Notes under the pieces: generated by a model
The model's database searches: none
What the model saw: only the letters and a program-made list of their open reading frames with translations
What the model was told of the DNA's origin: nothing
Shown here: piece by piece, positions 15,729 through 25,588 of the stretch
How positions within the stretch are numbered: the stretch's first letter is position 1
Layout of the letters: each line of letters begins with the position of its first letter
Position numbers and translations under genes: made by a program
Assembly: GCF_016617715.1 (NCBI RefSeq)
Contig: NZ_CP067225.1
Coordinates: forward strand, 1,798,001 to 1,862,000
DNA length: 64,000 nt
Direction of reading: 5' to 3'
Origin: Paracoccus sp. MC1862
GTDB lineage: Bacteria > Pseudomonadota > Alphaproteobacteria > Rhodobacterales > Rhodobacteraceae

Positions 15729-18700
15729 ATGACCCCTGCCGCCTTTCCCTCCCTCGGCCTTGATGCCAAGTTCGCCGACGAGTCGGCCGTGCTGGACCGG
15801 CTGGTGTCAGAGGCCGCGATCGGCGCGCCCACGCGCCAGCGCATCACCGACCGCGCCATGGCCCTTGTCAGCCGCATCCGCAGCGAGGCAAAGCCCACGC
15901 TGATGGAGCATTTCCTGGCCGAATACGGCCTCTCCACCCGCGAAGGTGTGGCGCTGATGTGCCTGGCCGAGGCCATGCTGCGCGTCCCCGACGCCCCCAC
16001 CATCGACGCGCTGATCGAGGACAAGATCGCGCCCTCGGAATGGAACCGGCACCTCGGGACGGCGGCCTCCTCGCTGGTCAACGCCTCGACCTGGGCGCTG
16101 ATGCTGACGGGCAAGGTCCTGACCGAGCCGCGCCCCGGCATTGCGGGCACCCTGCGGGGCGCTGTCCGGCGCCTGGGCGAGCCGGTGATCCGCACCGCCG
16201 TCGCCCGCGCCATGAAAGAGATGGGCCGCCAGTTCGTGCTGGGCGAAACCATCGAGGGCGCGCTGGAACGCGGACGAAAGCGCGAGGCGCAGGGCTACAC
16301 CTATTCCTTCGACATGCTGGGCGAGGCTGCGCGGACCGAAGCCGACGCTGCCCGCTATGCCCGCGACTACCAGCACGCGATCGCCGCGATCGGCCGGGCG
16401 GCCAAGGCGGATTCGATCGTGAAGAACCCCGGCATCTCGATCAAGCTGTCGGCGCTGCACCCCCGCTATGAGGTGGCCAAGACCAAGCGAGTCATGGCCG
16501 AACTGGTGCCCGTGGTGAGCCAACTCGCCCGGCAGGCGCGCGAGGCGGGGATCGCGCTGCATGTGGACGCCGAGGAGCAGGACCGGCTGGTCCTGTCGCT
16601 GCAGGTGATCGACGCGGTGCTGTCGGACACGGCGCTGGCCGGCTGGGACGGCTTCGGCGTTGTCGTGCAGGCCTATGGCAAGCGCGCGGGCGCGACCATC
16701 GACGCGCTCTACGAGATGGCGCAGCGCTATGACCGCCGCATGAACATCCGGCTGGTCAAGGGCGCCTATTGGGACGCCGAGATGAAGCTGGCACAGGTCG
16801 GAGGCATGCCCGGCTTCCCGCTGTTCACCACCAAACCCGCGACCGACGTGGCCTATATCTGTCTGGCACAGAAGCTGTTCGGCATGGGCGACCGGCTGTT
16901 CCCGCAGTTCGCCACCCACAACGCCCATACCGCCGCCGCCGTGCTGGAACTTGCCCAGGGACGCCCCTACGAGTTCCAGCGCCTGCATGGTATGGGAGAG
17001 CGGCTGCACGACATCCTGCTGGCCGAGACCAAGGGCAACTGCCGCATCTATGCCCCGGTCGGCGCGCACCGCGACCTGCTGGCCTATCTGGTCCGGCGGC
17101 TGCTGGAGAACGGCGCGAACTCCTCCTTCGTCCACCAGATCGTGGATGAAGGCGTGACGCCCGAATCCATCGCCCGCGACCCCTTCGAGGCGCTGGCCGA
17201 GGCCCGCGCGCCCAAGGGCCTGAATACGCCCGAGGCACTGTTCGCGCCGCAGCGCCGGAACTCGCGCGGCTTTGACCTGTCGGACGAGGGCGTGCTGGAG
17301 CGGATTGAGGCCGCCCGGCAAGCGCCCCTGCCCGCCGCCGGGCCGCTGACCGTGGCCGAGCCTTCGGGAACGACCCGTCCCGCCATCAACCCCGCGACCG
17401 GAGAAATCATCGGCGAGGTCACGGAGGCGGACGAGGCCACCGTCGCCCGTGCGCTGGACGACGCGCGTGTCTGGGACGCCCCGGCCGCGGAACGCGCCGC
17501 CATCCTGCGCCGCGCCGCCGATCTTTATGAGGAAAACTTCGGCCCCATCTTCGCCACGCTGGCGCGCGAGGCGGGCAAGACCCTGCCCGACGCGGTGGGC
17601 GAGTTGCGCGAGGCCGTGGACTTCCTGCTGTATTACGCGGCCGAGGGCGAGTCCAAGACTCGCAGCCCGCGCGGCATCTTCGCGGCGATCAGCCCGTGGA
17701 ACTTCCCGCTGGCGATCTTCACCGGGCAGATTGCCGCCGCGCTGATGGCCGGGAACGCCGTGCTGGCGAAGCCCGCCGAGCAGGCCCCGCTGATCGCCGC
17801 CATGGCCGTGCGGCTGCTGCATCAGGCAGGCGTGCCCCGCCATGCCCTGCAACTGCTGCCGGGGGACGGGGCGACGGTGGGCGCGACCATTACGGCGGAC
17901 CCGCGCGTCAAGGGCGTGGTCTTCACCGGCTCGACTGACACTGCCCGGGTCATCGCGCGGACGATGGCGCAGCATCTGGACCCCGGCACACCGCTGATCG
18001 CGGAAACGGGAGGTCTGAACGCCATGATCGCGGATTCGACCGCGCTGCCCGAACAGGCGGTGCGTGACATCGTGGCCTCGGCCTTCCAGTCGGCGGGGCA
18101 GCGCTGCTCGGCGCTCCGCTGCCTCTACCTGCAGGAGGACAGCGCCCCCCATGTGATCGAGATGATCAAGGGCGCGATGGACCAGCTGACGGTGGGCGAC
18201 CCGTGGCATGTCTCGACCGACGTGGGTCCGGTGATCGACCGGGACGCGCAAGCCGACATCGCCGGCTACATCCAGGCCAACGGCAACGCGGTCCTGCACC
18301 GCGGCGCGCAGCCGGACGGCGGCACCTTCGTCGCGCCGACGCTGATCCGCGTGGGGGGCATCGGCGACCTTGAACGCGAGGTCTTCGGCCCCGTGCTGCA
18401 CGTCGCCACCTTCCCGGCCGGGAAGCTGGACGAGGTCGTCCGCGACGTGAACGCCCGCGGCTTCGGCCTGACCTTCGGGCTGCACAGCCGCATCGACACC
18501 CGCGTGCAGGACATCAGCGAGGCGGTCCGCGCCGGCAACATCTACGTCAACCGCAACCAGATCGGCGCGGTCGTGGGCTCGCAGCCCTTCGGCGGCGAGG
18601 GCCTGTCGGGCACCGGCCCCAAGGCGGGCGGTCCCTTCTACCTGCCGCGCTTCTATGCCCCCGAAGGGGCGGACCTGGCCGAAGGCGCCTTTGAGGGCGC

Positions 18701-19136
18701 GCAGGACATGGCCGCGCTGGACCGTGCGCTGGGCTCAACCGAGGAGCGCCGCATCGACGAGCGCCTGATGCCGGGGCCGACAGGCGAGATGAACCGCCTG
18801 AGCCTCTACACACGCCCGCCGCTGCTGTGCCTCGGCCCCGGCCCCGGCGCGGCCCGCGCCCAGCGCGCGGCGGTCGAGGCGCTTGGCGGCTCGGCCGTCG
18901 AGGCGACGGGCCGGGTCGAGCCGCAGGCGCTCGCGCATCTGGACGGCTTCTCGGGCGCGCTCTGGTGGGGTGAGGCCGAGATGGCCGAGGCCTATGCCCG
19001 CGCGCTGGCCGGGCGGAAGGGCCCGATCCTGCCGCTGATCACGGCAATGCCCGACCGCGCACATGTCGCGCATGAACGGCATCTGTGCGTGGATACCACG
19101 GCGGCTGGCGGCAACGCGGCGCTTCTGGCGGGGTGA
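15729..19136 (+). CDS. putA: Bifunctional proline dehydrogenase / L-glutamate gamma-semialdehyde dehydrogenase
   Basis: A 1135-residue PutA. The N-terminal arm is followed by the FAD-dependent proline dehydrogenase barrel (VDAEEQDR, RLVKGAYWDAEMK, ATHNAHT near residues 280-400). The NAD-dependent aldehyde dehydrogenase covers residues ~530-1000 with SPWNFPLAIF, the catalytic C793 in QRCSALR, and EVFGPVLHVA. Proline is oxidised to pyrroline-5-carboxylate and then to glutamate with substrate channelling. There is no ribbon-helix-helix DNA-binding domain at the N terminus, so it is not autoregulatory as in E. coli, which fits the divergent Lrp-type regulator. The last ~130 residues are a degenerate ALDH-like C-terminal extension seen in longer PutA types. 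Confidence 0.97.
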   Translation: MTPAAFPSLGLDAKFADESAVLDRLVSEAAIGAPTRQRITDRAMALVSRIRSEAKPTLMEHFLAEYGLSTREGVALMCLAEAMLRVPDAPTIDALIEDKIAPSEWNRHLGTAASSLVNASTWALMLTGKVLTEPRPGIAGTLRGAVRRLGEPVIRTAVARAMKEMGRQFVLGETIEGALERGRKREAQGYTYSFDMLGEAARTEADAARYARDYQHAIAAIGRAAKADSIVKNPGISIKLSALHPRYEVAKTKRVMAELVPVVSQLARQAREAGIALHVDAEEQDRLVLSLQVIDAVLSDTALAGWDGFGVVVQAYGKRAGATIDALYEMAQRYDRRMNIRLVKGAYWDAEMKLAQVGGMPGFPLFTTKPATDVAYICLAQKLFGMGDRLFPQFATHNAHTAAAVLELAQGRPYEFQRLHGMGERLHDILLAETKGNCRIYAPVGAHRDLLAYLVRRLLENGANSSFVHQIVDEGVTPESIARDPFEALAEARAPKGLNTPEALFAPQRRNSRGFDLSDEGVLERIEAARQAPLPAAGPLTVAEPSGTTRPAINPATGEIIGEVTEADEATVARALDDARVWDAPAAERAAILRRAADLYEENFGPIFATLAREAGKTLPDAVGELREAVDFLLYYAAEGESKTRSPRGIFAAISPWNFPLAIFTGQIAAALMAGNAVLAKPAEQAPLIAAMAVRLLHQAGVPRHALQLLPGDGATVGATITADPRVKGVVFTGSTDTARVIARTMAQHLDPGTPLIAETGGLNAMIADSTALPEQAVRDIVASAFQSAGQRCSALRCLYLQEDSAPHVIEMIKGAMDQLTVGDPWHVSTDVGPVIDRDAQADIAGYIQANGNAVLHRGAQPDGGTFVAPTLIRVGGIGDLEREVFGPVLHVATFPAGKLDEVVRDVNARGFGLTFGLHSRIDTRVQDISEAVRAGNIYVNRNQIGAVVGSQPFGGEGLSGTGPKAGGPFYLPRFYAPEGADLAEGAFEGAQDMAALDRALGSTEERRIDERLMPGPTGEMNRLSLYTRPPLLCLGPGPGAARAQRAAVEALGGSAVEATGRVEPQALAHLDGFSGALWWGEAEMAEAYARALAGRKGPILPLITAMPDRAHVAHERHLCVDTTAAGGNAALLAG

Positions 19137-19145
19137 ACTTCAAGG

Positions 19146-19168
19146 CGGCGTTCGTGGAGCGGACGCCG
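19146..19168 (+). terminator. Weak hairpin downstream of putA
   Basis: Ten bases after the putA stop, CGGCGT at 19146-19151 can pair with ACGCCG at 19163-19168 around an 11-base loop, followed by TCTTTA. The T tract is short, so termination efficiency is doubtful. It is the only candidate terminator for putA in this interval. Confidence 0.35.
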
Positions 19169-19279
19169 TCTTTACGCCGAGGCCTGAGCCTTGTGACGGA
19201 ACAATAACACAGGACAATTTACACCGGCTGCCTGACTGCTGCGTAAAGGCAGCGGGGCGTAGCACCGGAAGGAGCCGGG

Positions 19280-19435
19280 GGTTGTCTGCCTCCGATCGGG
19301 CTTCGCCCCCCGGCTCACTGAAGACGCTCCACTGGACCCATCCGGCGGGAAAACAGCCATGACGGCTGTTTTCTGATCCGCCTCCTGTCCGGGCGCTCCC
19401 CAGCCCCGGGGATACTTCAGTCCAGCCCGAGGAGA
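19280..19435 (-). repeat. Dispersed intergenic repeat, copy A
   Basis: In reverse orientation this stretch matches the copies at 30895-31060 and 53960-54115 in a fixed order: a GGGTATTT-like or GGGATACTT-like box, a GCGCT...TGTCC box, a palindrome, a TCCAGYGGA box and a GGGGCGAAGCCC-like box. The palindrome GAAAACAGCC/GGCTGTTTTC (19349-19358 with 19364-19373) is perfect. It fills most of the 443-bp gap between putA and the hydroxyproline operon. No coding capacity is evident. The rest of that gap (19436-19579) holds nothing I recognise. Confidence 0.65.
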
Positions 19436-19579
19436 TGGACAAGCGCGCAACACGGAAAAACGGCAATTCCGAAGGACGTCCGGCCGCTGAATTCTGGACG
19501 TCCTGCCATCAACGCGCGTTCACCGCGACACTGAGCCTGCGTCCGGCTCCGGCAGGCTCCGGGACCAGACCGGTGAGCG

Positions 19580-20611
19580 TTACGCCTTGTCGCCGAAAGG
19601 CGCGCGCTCAAGCCGCTCCAGCATCTCGACCTCCTCGCCCATCAGCGTGATGCCTTCCGCCGCCGAGCGCTTCCTCGCTTCGAAGCGGCGCTGCGAGGGG
19701 AGGCGGGCGCCCTGGCCTAGGATCGCGTCGAACAGCGTTTCGGCGCGGGAGAAGGGGTCGGCGCGGCCGGCGGCGAAGCGCTCGGGCGAGAAGGCGAGGA
19801 TCAACTCACCATGGTGCGGGCCAAGGGTCGTGGTGCCGAGGTAGTCCAGCGCCTCGGTGCTGGTCAGGTCGCCGATCATGGCCGCTGCCAGCAGTTCGAT
19901 CATGGTCGAAATGGCCGAACCCTTGTGGCCGCCGAAGGGCAGCATCGCGCCCGAAAGCGCCTCGGCGGGGTCGGTGGTGGGGTTGCCGTCGCGGTCCACC
20001 GCGGTGCCCTCGGGCAGAGGGCGGCCCTCGATCCGGTGCAGTTCCACATCCCCCCGCGCCATGACCGAGGTGGCGAAGTCGAAGACGTAAGGAGGGGCAT
20101 CCTTGCGGGGCCAGCCGAAAGCGAAGGGGTTGGTGCCCAGCAGCGGCGCGCTGCCCCCGGCCGGGGCCACGGTCGAATAGCTGGGGCACATCGCCATCGC
20201 GGCGAGACCCTCGGCGGTGATCGCCTCGATCTCGGGCCAGAGCGCCGAGATATGGGTGCAGGAGTTCACGACCAGCGCCGCCAGCCCGTGCTGCCGCGCC
20301 CGTGCCACCAGCACCGGCAGGCCGATGGCGAAGGCGGCGGTCGAGAACGCGCCCTTCGCATCGACGCGGACGATGGGCGAGCCGTCGTCCTGCAGTTCGG
20401 GTTCGGACTGCGGCTGGACCTTGCCGGCGGCGACGGTGCGCAGGCAGCCCTCGATCCGGTAGATGCCGTGGGACTTGCAGGCGTCACGCTCGCCCGCGAC
20501 GATGACGCCGGCCAGCGTTTCCGCCTGAAGTTGCGACAGGCCGCCGGCCGCGAAGATGCGCGTGACCCTTTCGGCCAGGGCCTCGGGACTGAGGGTGATC
20601 AGTTGGGCCAT
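19580..20611 (-). CDS. Ldh-family oxidoreductase, probable delta1-pyrroline-2-carboxylate reductase
   Basis: A 343-residue member of the malate/L-lactate/ureidoglycolate dehydrogenase (Ldh_2) superfamily, NAD(P)-dependent but without a classical Rossmann motif. Family segments include AGERDACKSHGIYRIEG, TNPFAFGWPRKD and FGGHKGSAISTMIELLAAA. In trans-3- and cis-3-hydroxyproline pathways this family (LhpD/DpkA type) reduces delta1-pyrroline-2-carboxylate to L-proline, which PutA then degrades. It is the last gene of the long minus-strand operon, 25 bp after the dehydratase that would supply its substrate. Context makes this role much more likely than lactate or malate oxidation. Confidence 0.85.
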   Translation of the reverse strand: MAQLITLSPEALAERVTRIFAAGGLSQLQAETLAGVIVAGERDACKSHGIYRIEGCLRTVAAGKVQPQSEPELQDDGSPIVRVDAKGAFSTAAFAIGLPVLVARARQHGLAALVVNSCTHISALWPEIEAITAEGLAAMAMCPSYSTVAPAGGSAPLLGTNPFAFGWPRKDAPPYVFDFATSVMARGDVELHRIEGRPLPEGTAVDRDGNPTTDPAEALSGAMLPFGGHKGSAISTMIELLAAAMIGDLTSTEALDYLGTTTLGPHHGELILAFSPERFAAGRADPFSRAETLFDAILGQGARLPSQRRFEARKRSAAEGITLMGEEVEMLERLERAPFGDKA

Positions 20612-20636
20612 CGTGCGCTCCTTTTCGTGGCGGGGC

Positions 20637-21665
20637 TTAACGGGCGCCCCATGTGTCGGTCAGCCTGTAACCCTCGGGCCAAGGGTCCAAGGGGTCAAGC
20701 ATGTGCTGGTGGATGCCGGTGATCCAGCCGCGCCCTGAGATCTCGGGCCGGATCGCGGGCAACTCCCCCACGGTGGTGGTTCCAAGGATGCGGCCCGCGA
20801 AGGTGGACCCGATCAGCGAGACGGCGGTCAGCCGGTCGTTCTTGCCCATCTGCCCCCGCGCGTGCAGGACGGCCATGCGGGCCGACAGCGCCGTGCCGGT
20901 GGGCGAGCGGTCCACCTTGCCGGGACGGATCGCCACGGCGGCCCCGGCGCGCAGTTCGTTGCCCTCGCGGCTCACGGGACCGGCGAACAGGCAGAAGGAG
21001 AAATGCCGCCAGTCGGGGTTGGTTGGGTGGTGGAAGCCGAGCTGTTCGTCGGCGGCGGCGGTGATGCGGACGCCGAGGCGGGCGATGTCATGCGCCTCGT
21101 CGGGGGTCAGCGCGAAGCCCATCGCGGCGGCGTCCACGATGACGAAGCTGTCGCCGCCATAGGCGGTATCGACCTTGAGGGTGCCGATGCCCTCGACCTT
21201 GAGCGCGGCGTCCAGCCTGCCTGCGAAGCTGGGCAGGTTTTCCACGAAGATGCGCTCGGACTTGCCGTCCTTGCACTCGGCCCGGACGCGAACGAGGCCG
21301 CCCGGGGCTTCCAGCGTGATCCGCGTTTCCGGCTCGGTCATCGGCAGGATGCCTGCGTCCAGCAGCACCGTGGATACACAGATCGAGTTCGAGCCGGACA
21401 TGGGCGGCGTGTCCTCCGGCTCCATGATGATGAAGGCGGCGTCGGCCTCGGGGTTCTTCGGTGGCACCAGCAGGTTCACGTGGCGGAAGACGCCGCCGCG
21501 CGGTTCGTTCAGGACGAAGTTGCGCAGGGTGTTGTCCCGCGCGATCCAGCGGGACTGTTCCCACAGCGTCTCGCCCGGAGGCGGGGTGACGCCGCCCACG
21601 ATCACGTCGCCGACCTCGCCCTCGGCATGGGCGGAGATGACATGGATGGTCTTCGAGCTACGCAT
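20637..21665 (-). CDS. Proline racemase-family trans-3-hydroxy-L-proline dehydratase
   Basis: A 342-residue protein of the proline racemase superfamily. The two active-site positions, cysteines in proline racemase and hydroxyproline epimerases, are Ser90 (PPMSGSN) and Thr256 (DRSPTGT). Loss of the second cysteine to Thr is the mark of trans-3-hydroxy-L-proline dehydratases, which eliminate water to give pyrroline-2-carboxylate. I recall Ser90/Thr256 in a characterised bacterial dehydratase, and the numbering agrees. The enzyme sits 9 bp after aconitase X and 25 bp before the pyrroline-2-carboxylate reductase. A 3-hydroxyproline epimerase is less likely because that type keeps the second cysteine. 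Confidence 0.87.
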   Translation of the reverse strand: MRSSKTIHVISAHAEGEVGDVIVGGVTPPPGETLWEQSRWIARDNTLRNFVLNEPRGGVFRHVNLLVPPKNPEADAAFIIMEPEDTPPMSGSNSICVSTVLLDAGILPMTEPETRITLEAPGGLVRVRAECKDGKSERIFVENLPSFAGRLDAALKVEGIGTLKVDTAYGGDSFVIVDAAAMGFALTPDEAHDIARLGVRITAAADEQLGFHHPTNPDWRHFSFCLFAGPVSREGNELRAGAAVAIRPGKVDRSPTGTALSARMAVLHARGQMGKNDRLTAVSLIGSTFAGRILGTTTVGELPAIRPEISGRGWITGIHQHMLDPLDPWPEGYRLTDTWGAR

Positions 21666-21674
21666 CGGGGCCTC

Positions 21675-23342
21675 TCAGGTCAGCCAGTGAGGCATGGGGG
21701 CGGCGCGGCCAGTCCGCGCGGCGCGGGCGCAGTCGGTCAGGCTGCCGAAGCGCAGGGCGCGGCCGGAGAGCCCGGGGCCGTAATGGGCGTATTTGCCGGA
21801 GTTCGTCATCACGGCCTGCGCCTGCGGCGGGAAGACGGGTTCCGTGATGGAACACCAGCAGAGATCGGGGATGACCTGCACGCCGTTGGCTTTCAGCCGC
21901 TTGAGCGTGCCGTCGCGGTCGAGGTCCGCGATGATGGCGCGGCCTGCGGTGACGATCAGGGGGATGGCGGCAGGGCCGTCCAGCAGATCCGCAAGCGCCC
22001 GGCACTCAGGGGCCGAGGCATGTGGGCTGCCGATGGCGATCAGGTCCACCTGCGTGGGGCCTTGGTTCAGTTCGACCCAGGCTCGTGCGAGATCGACGCG
22101 GGTGACGCGGCCTCGGGTGGCTTGGGGCAGCGGAGGCAGATGCGCCTCGGGCGTGACGCCCTCGATGTGCAGCATCGGTGCGCCCGAGGTGGTGCCGAAG
22201 GCCGCGCACATCGCCTTGAGGTCGTCGGTCGTGGGGCGAAGCGCCGCAAGCCCCCGCAGCAGTGGGATCGCGCCGCCTGCGGCATGGCCCGCGACATAGC
22301 CGAGCAGCGGCCAGAAGGCATCATCTTCGCCTCCGGGCGTCTCGACGTCCAGCACCAGTGCGGGGCGGCGCGCTTCCTCAAGATAGACGCCCGTCAGCGG
22401 GGCTCGGCCTGTCACGGCCATGCAGAGGTCGAGGTAATCCGGGTGCTTCGGCGTCCTCGCACCAAGGACCGTGTTGGCGAAGACGACGGCGTTGGATTCG
22501 GCCCAGGCGATGTTCTCGCCCGCTTGGGGACGATCGGTCAGCAGGTAGGGCGCGCAGGTGAAGCTGGGGCGGCAGCCCATGCGGACATAGGCATCGGCCA
22601 GGCGCGAGGCGCGGGCGCCGAAATCGGGATCGACCCCCTGCCCCGGCCAGTTCTCGCGGTCCACCGAGATGGCGTTGATGGTCGTGGGCACCCGGACCTT
22701 GGCGCCGAGTTCGTCCATCTTCTCGGCAAAGATCAGGTTCGCGGGATGGGCCAGCAGCGTGCCGTCCATATGGCCGCGCGTGATGTCGGTCAGGCGCTGG
22801 GCGCCCTGCTGGCGGGCCATGGCGCAGACGATCCGCATGGCGAGTGCCGCCGCTTCTCCGTCGCGGCCGTTCAGGATCGTCTGATCCTCGGCGGTCAGGG
22901 TCAGGGCCGCCTCGGGGGCGTTCTCGATGGGGACCGAGAGACCCTCGCCGGTGATCGCATCCGCCCCGATCCGCAGGCGCGGCTGGGCGGACAGGCGGGC
23001 GAAGTCCTCGGGGCTGACGCGCAACACCGGGACGGCGCGGCCGAACATCTCGGCCCCGATCAGCGCGCCGAGGGTCAGGATGTCCTCGGCTTCCGAGAAC
23101 ACCAGCGCCGCCGGCGCACGGGAGTTCAGCATCAGGTCCAGCATGACGCCCGAACCGGAACAGGACCCCCGGCTGGTCGGCATCATCACCACCGCGCCTG
23201 CCAGCGCCTGCCCATGCGCCGGGTGATGGGCGTCGATCACCCGCGCCGTCTGCGGATCGACGCCGCCCCAGAAGCTGAGGCCCTCGGCCATCGCAAGGAC
23301 CGGGCCCTCGACCAGACCGGGCAGGATGCGCCGGGCGGTCAT
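21675..23342 (-). CDS. Aconitase X, probable cis-3-hydroxy-L-proline dehydratase
   Basis: A 555-residue single-chain aconitase X (AcnX) in which the large and small parts are fused. Landmarks: [17 protein letters not shown], which here lies in the small-domain-like N-terminal region, [17 protein letters not shown], and the C-terminal VVKH-like region replaced by [15 protein letters not shown] with [11 protein letters not shown]. AcnX enzymes of this type were shown to be cis-3-hydroxy-L-proline dehydratases using an iron-sulfur cluster; the product is pyrroline-2-carboxylate. ATGA overlap with the upstream epimerase and close spacing to the trans-3 dehydratase support that function. The start at 23342 gives the family N terminus [16 protein letters not shown]. 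Confidence 0.9.
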   Translation of the reverse strand: MTARRILPGLVEGPVLAMAEGLSFWGGVDPQTARVIDAHHPAHGQALAGAVVMMPTSRGSCSGSGVMLDLMLNSRAPAALVFSEAEDILTLGALIGAEMFGRAVPVLRVSPEDFARLSAQPRLRIGADAITGEGLSVPIENAPEAALTLTAEDQTILNGRDGEAAALAMRIVCAMARQQGAQRLTDITRGHMDGTLLAHPANLIFAEKMDELGAKVRVPTTINAISVDRENWPGQGVDPDFGARASRLADAYVRMGCRPSFTCAPYLLTDRPQAGENIAWAESNAVVFANTVLGARTPKHPDYLDLCMAVTGRAPLTGVYLEEARRPALVLDVETPGGEDDAFWPLLGYVAGHAAGGAIPLLRGLAALRPTTDDLKAMCAAFGTTSGAPMLHIEGVTPEAHLPPLPQATRGRVTRVDLARAWVELNQGPTQVDLIAIGSPHASAPECRALADLLDGPAAIPLIVTAGRAIIADLDRDGTLKRLKANGVQVIPDLCWCSITEPVFPPQAQAVMTNSGKYAHYGPGLSGRALRFGSLTDCARAARTGRAAPMPHWLT

Positions 23343-24340
23343 TTCACGACGAAGCCGTGGGCGAAGGGGTCGCGATCGTCGATGAAGATGGTGTTGTAGC
23401 CGGTCATCCGCGCCCAGCCCGCGACCGAGGGGATGATCGCCTCGCGGTCGCCGACGCGGGCCGCTGCCTCGACCCGGCCCTTGAAGATCGAGCCGATGAT
23501 GGATTCGTGCCAGAACTCGTCCCCGACCTTCAGTTTCCCCTTGGCGGCAAGCTGCGCCATGCGGGCCGAAGTGCCGGTGCCGCAGGGGCTGCGGTCGATG
23601 GCCTTGTCGCCGTAGAAGACGGCGTTGCGGGCGTGGGCACCCGGAACGGTCGGCTGGCCGGTCCAGAGGATATGCGACAGCCCGTTGATCGCCGGATGCT
23701 CGGGATGGGTGAAGTCGTATTTCGCGTTCAGCGCCGCCCGCAGCTTGGGCGACCAGCCGATCAGCTCTCCGGCAGTGTGATCGGCCATGTCGCGGAAGTT
23801 CTTCTGCGGCTCGACGATGGCGTAGAAGTTGCCGCCATAGGCCACGTCCACGGTGATCTCGCCCAGGCCCTCGACCTCGGCGGTCAGGCCCTCGGCATGA
23901 AGGAAGCCGGGGACGTTGGTCAGGCGGACCTCCTCGACGAAGCGGCCCTCCTGCCGGTAGGTCACGTCCACGCGGCCGGCGGGGGCGTCGATGGACAGCT
24001 TCCCCGGCTCGCGTGGCTGGATCAACCCGTTCTCGATCCCCATGGTGATGGTGCCGATCAGCCCGTGGCCGCACATGGGCAGGCAGCCCGAGGTCTCGAT
24101 GAACAGCACAGCCACGTCGCAGTCGGGGCGCGTCGGCGGATACAGGATCGAGCCCGACATCATGTCATGGCCGCGCGGCTCGAACATCAGCCCGGTGCGG
24201 ATCCAGTCGAAGTCGCGCAGGAAATGGGCGCGGCGTTCCAGCATCGTCGCGCCTTCCAGCCGCGGGCCGCCGCCCGAGACGAGCCGCACCGGGTTGCCGC
24301 AGGTGTGCCCGTCGATGCAGGAGAAGGTGTGGGTCGTCAT
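23339..24340 (-). CDS. 4-hydroxyproline 2-epimerase
   Basis: A 333-residue proline racemase-family enzyme with both catalytic cysteines intact: C90 in CLPMCGHG and C253 in DRSPCGTG. This two-cysteine arrangement together with the HxGH-type N terminus ([16 protein letters not shown]) is that of 4-hydroxyproline 2-epimerases, which convert trans-4-hydroxy-L-proline to cis-4-hydroxy-D-proline without cofactors. It overlaps the flavoprotein dehydrogenase gene upstream and AcnX downstream by 4 bp each. That dehydrogenase would oxidise its D-product. Proline racemase activity is possible from sequence alone, but the operon argues for hydroxyproline. Confidence 0.92.
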   Translation of the reverse strand: MTTHTFSCIDGHTCGNPVRLVSGGGPRLEGATMLERRAHFLRDFDWIRTGLMFEPRGHDMMSGSILYPPTRPDCDVAVLFIETSGCLPMCGHGLIGTITMGIENGLIQPREPGKLSIDAPAGRVDVTYRQEGRFVEEVRLTNVPGFLHAEGLTAEVEGLGEITVDVAYGGNFYAIVEPQKNFRDMADHTAGELIGWSPKLRAALNAKYDFTHPEHPAINGLSHILWTGQPTVPGAHARNAVFYGDKAIDRSPCGTGTSARMAQLAAKGKLKVGDEFWHESIIGSIFKGRVEAAARVGDREAIIPSVAGWARMTGYNTIFIDDRDPFAHGFVVK

Positions 24341-25587
24341 GGCAGCCTCTTGAAGCGTTGCGGCGAGAAACCCGCGATTTCGATGGGCGGGGTCTGCCCT
24401 GTCAGCAGGTCCGCGACCAGCCGCGCGGTGCCGGCGGATTGCGTGAGCCCGAGGTGGCCGTGGCCGAAGGCATAGGTCACGCGGGGCGTCGCCCGCGCCC
24501 GGCCGATGGCGGGCAGGCTGTCGGGCAGCGAGGGGCGGAAGCCCATCCATTGCACGCCACCCTCGGTCTTGAGCGCCGGAAGGAAGGTCTTGGCCTTCTT
24601 CAGCATCGCCTCGGACCGGCGGAAGTTCGGGGGCAGGTTCAGCCCGCCCATCTCCACGGCCCCTCCAACGCGGATGCCGGTGGACAGCCGCGTGACCACG
24701 AAGCCATGGCCGCCGAAGGTCACCTGCGTTTTCAGGTCGAAGGCGTCCGGGGGCAGCGTGGTGTTGTAGCCGCGCTCGGTTTCCAGCGGGATGCGCTCGC
24801 CCAAGGTGCGGGCGATGCGGTGGGAAAAGGCGCCCGCCGCGACGACCACCTGCGCCGCACTGAAGCTGCGGCCGTCGGTGGCGCGCAGGTCCACGCCCGA
24901 GTCGGTCGGGTACAGGGCGGCGATCTCGGCGGTCTCGATGATACCGCCACGGGCGCGGACGTGATCGGCAAGCGCCAGGGTGTAAAGCTTGGGGTCGGCG
25001 ATGGAATACCAGCCGGGCGTGAAGGTGCCGTAGGTGAAACGCGGCGACATGCCGGGCTGGACCTGGGCCATCTCGGCTGCGTCCATGTGGCGGAACTCGA
25101 TCCCGTGGCGGGCGCGGGCATCCCAGCCGGGCAGGCTCACGTCCAGTTCCGCCTGCGATTCATAGACCTGCAGGTTGCCCTCGCGCCACAGCATCGGGGT
25201 GGTGCCGGTCAGCGCAAGAAAGCCGTCCAGTTCCGCCTTGGACAGGTCCATCAGCGCCGTCTGGGCGACGATGGACCGCGCCACCCGGTCGGGCGCGCAG
25301 GCGCGGCCGAAACGCAGCATCCAAGGCGCGATCTGCAAGGCATAGCGCGGCGGCACCGTCAGGGGCCCGAGCGGGTCCATCAGCCAGCGCGGCGCTTTCC
25401 GCAGGATGCCGGGGGATGCCAGCGGCAGGATGTCGGTGAAGGCGAAGGCCCCAGCGTTCCCGGCCGAGGCACCAGCGGCGGGACCTTCGCGGTCGATCAC
25501 GGTGACGTTGAGGCCGCGGGCCTGCGCGGCGGCGGCGATGGACAGGCCGACGACTCCCGCTCCGATGACGATCAGTTCCGCGCTCAT
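24337..25587 (-). CDS. FAD-dependent D-amino acid dehydrogenase (cis-4-hydroxy-D-proline dehydrogenase)
   Basis: A 416-residue DAO/DadA-type flavoprotein. The dinucleotide-binding motif VIGAGVVGLSIAAAAQARG begins at residue ~6, followed by the conserved SAGNAGAF segment. The C-terminal FAD/substrate segment is WMGFRPSLPDSLPAIGRA ending YAFGHGHLGLTQSAGTARL. In hydroxyproline degradation this enzyme oxidises cis-4-hydroxy-D-proline to delta1-pyrroline-4-hydroxy-2-carboxylate, passing electrons to the respiratory chain. It lies 1 bp after the ABC ATPase gene and overlaps the epimerase start (ATGA). The start at 25587 precedes the Rossmann motif directly; the frame extends upstream without family similarity. 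Confidence 0.9.
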   Translation of the reverse strand: MSAELIVIGAGVVGLSIAAAAQARGLNVTVIDREGPAAGASAGNAGAFAFTDILPLASPGILRKAPRWLMDPLGPLTVPPRYALQIAPWMLRFGRACAPDRVARSIVAQTALMDLSKAELDGFLALTGTTPMLWREGNLQVYESQAELDVSLPGWDARARHGIEFRHMDAAEMAQVQPGMSPRFTYGTFTPGWYSIADPKLYTLALADHVRARGGIIETAEIAALYPTDSGVDLRATDGRSFSAAQVVVAAGAFSHRIARTLGERIPLETERGYNTTLPPDAFDLKTQVTFGGHGFVVTRLSTGIRVGGAVEMGGLNLPPNFRRSEAMLKKAKTFLPALKTEGGVQWMGFRPSLPDSLPAIGRARATPRVTYAFGHGHLGLTQSAGTARLVADLLTGQTPPIEIAGFSPQRFKRLP

Positions 25588-25588
25588 G

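Noticed and set aside
15807..18485. Very long minus-strand reading frame of 892 codons opposite putA
   Set aside because: It is a high-GC antisense shadow of putA with His- and Arg-rich low-complexity composition and no domain.
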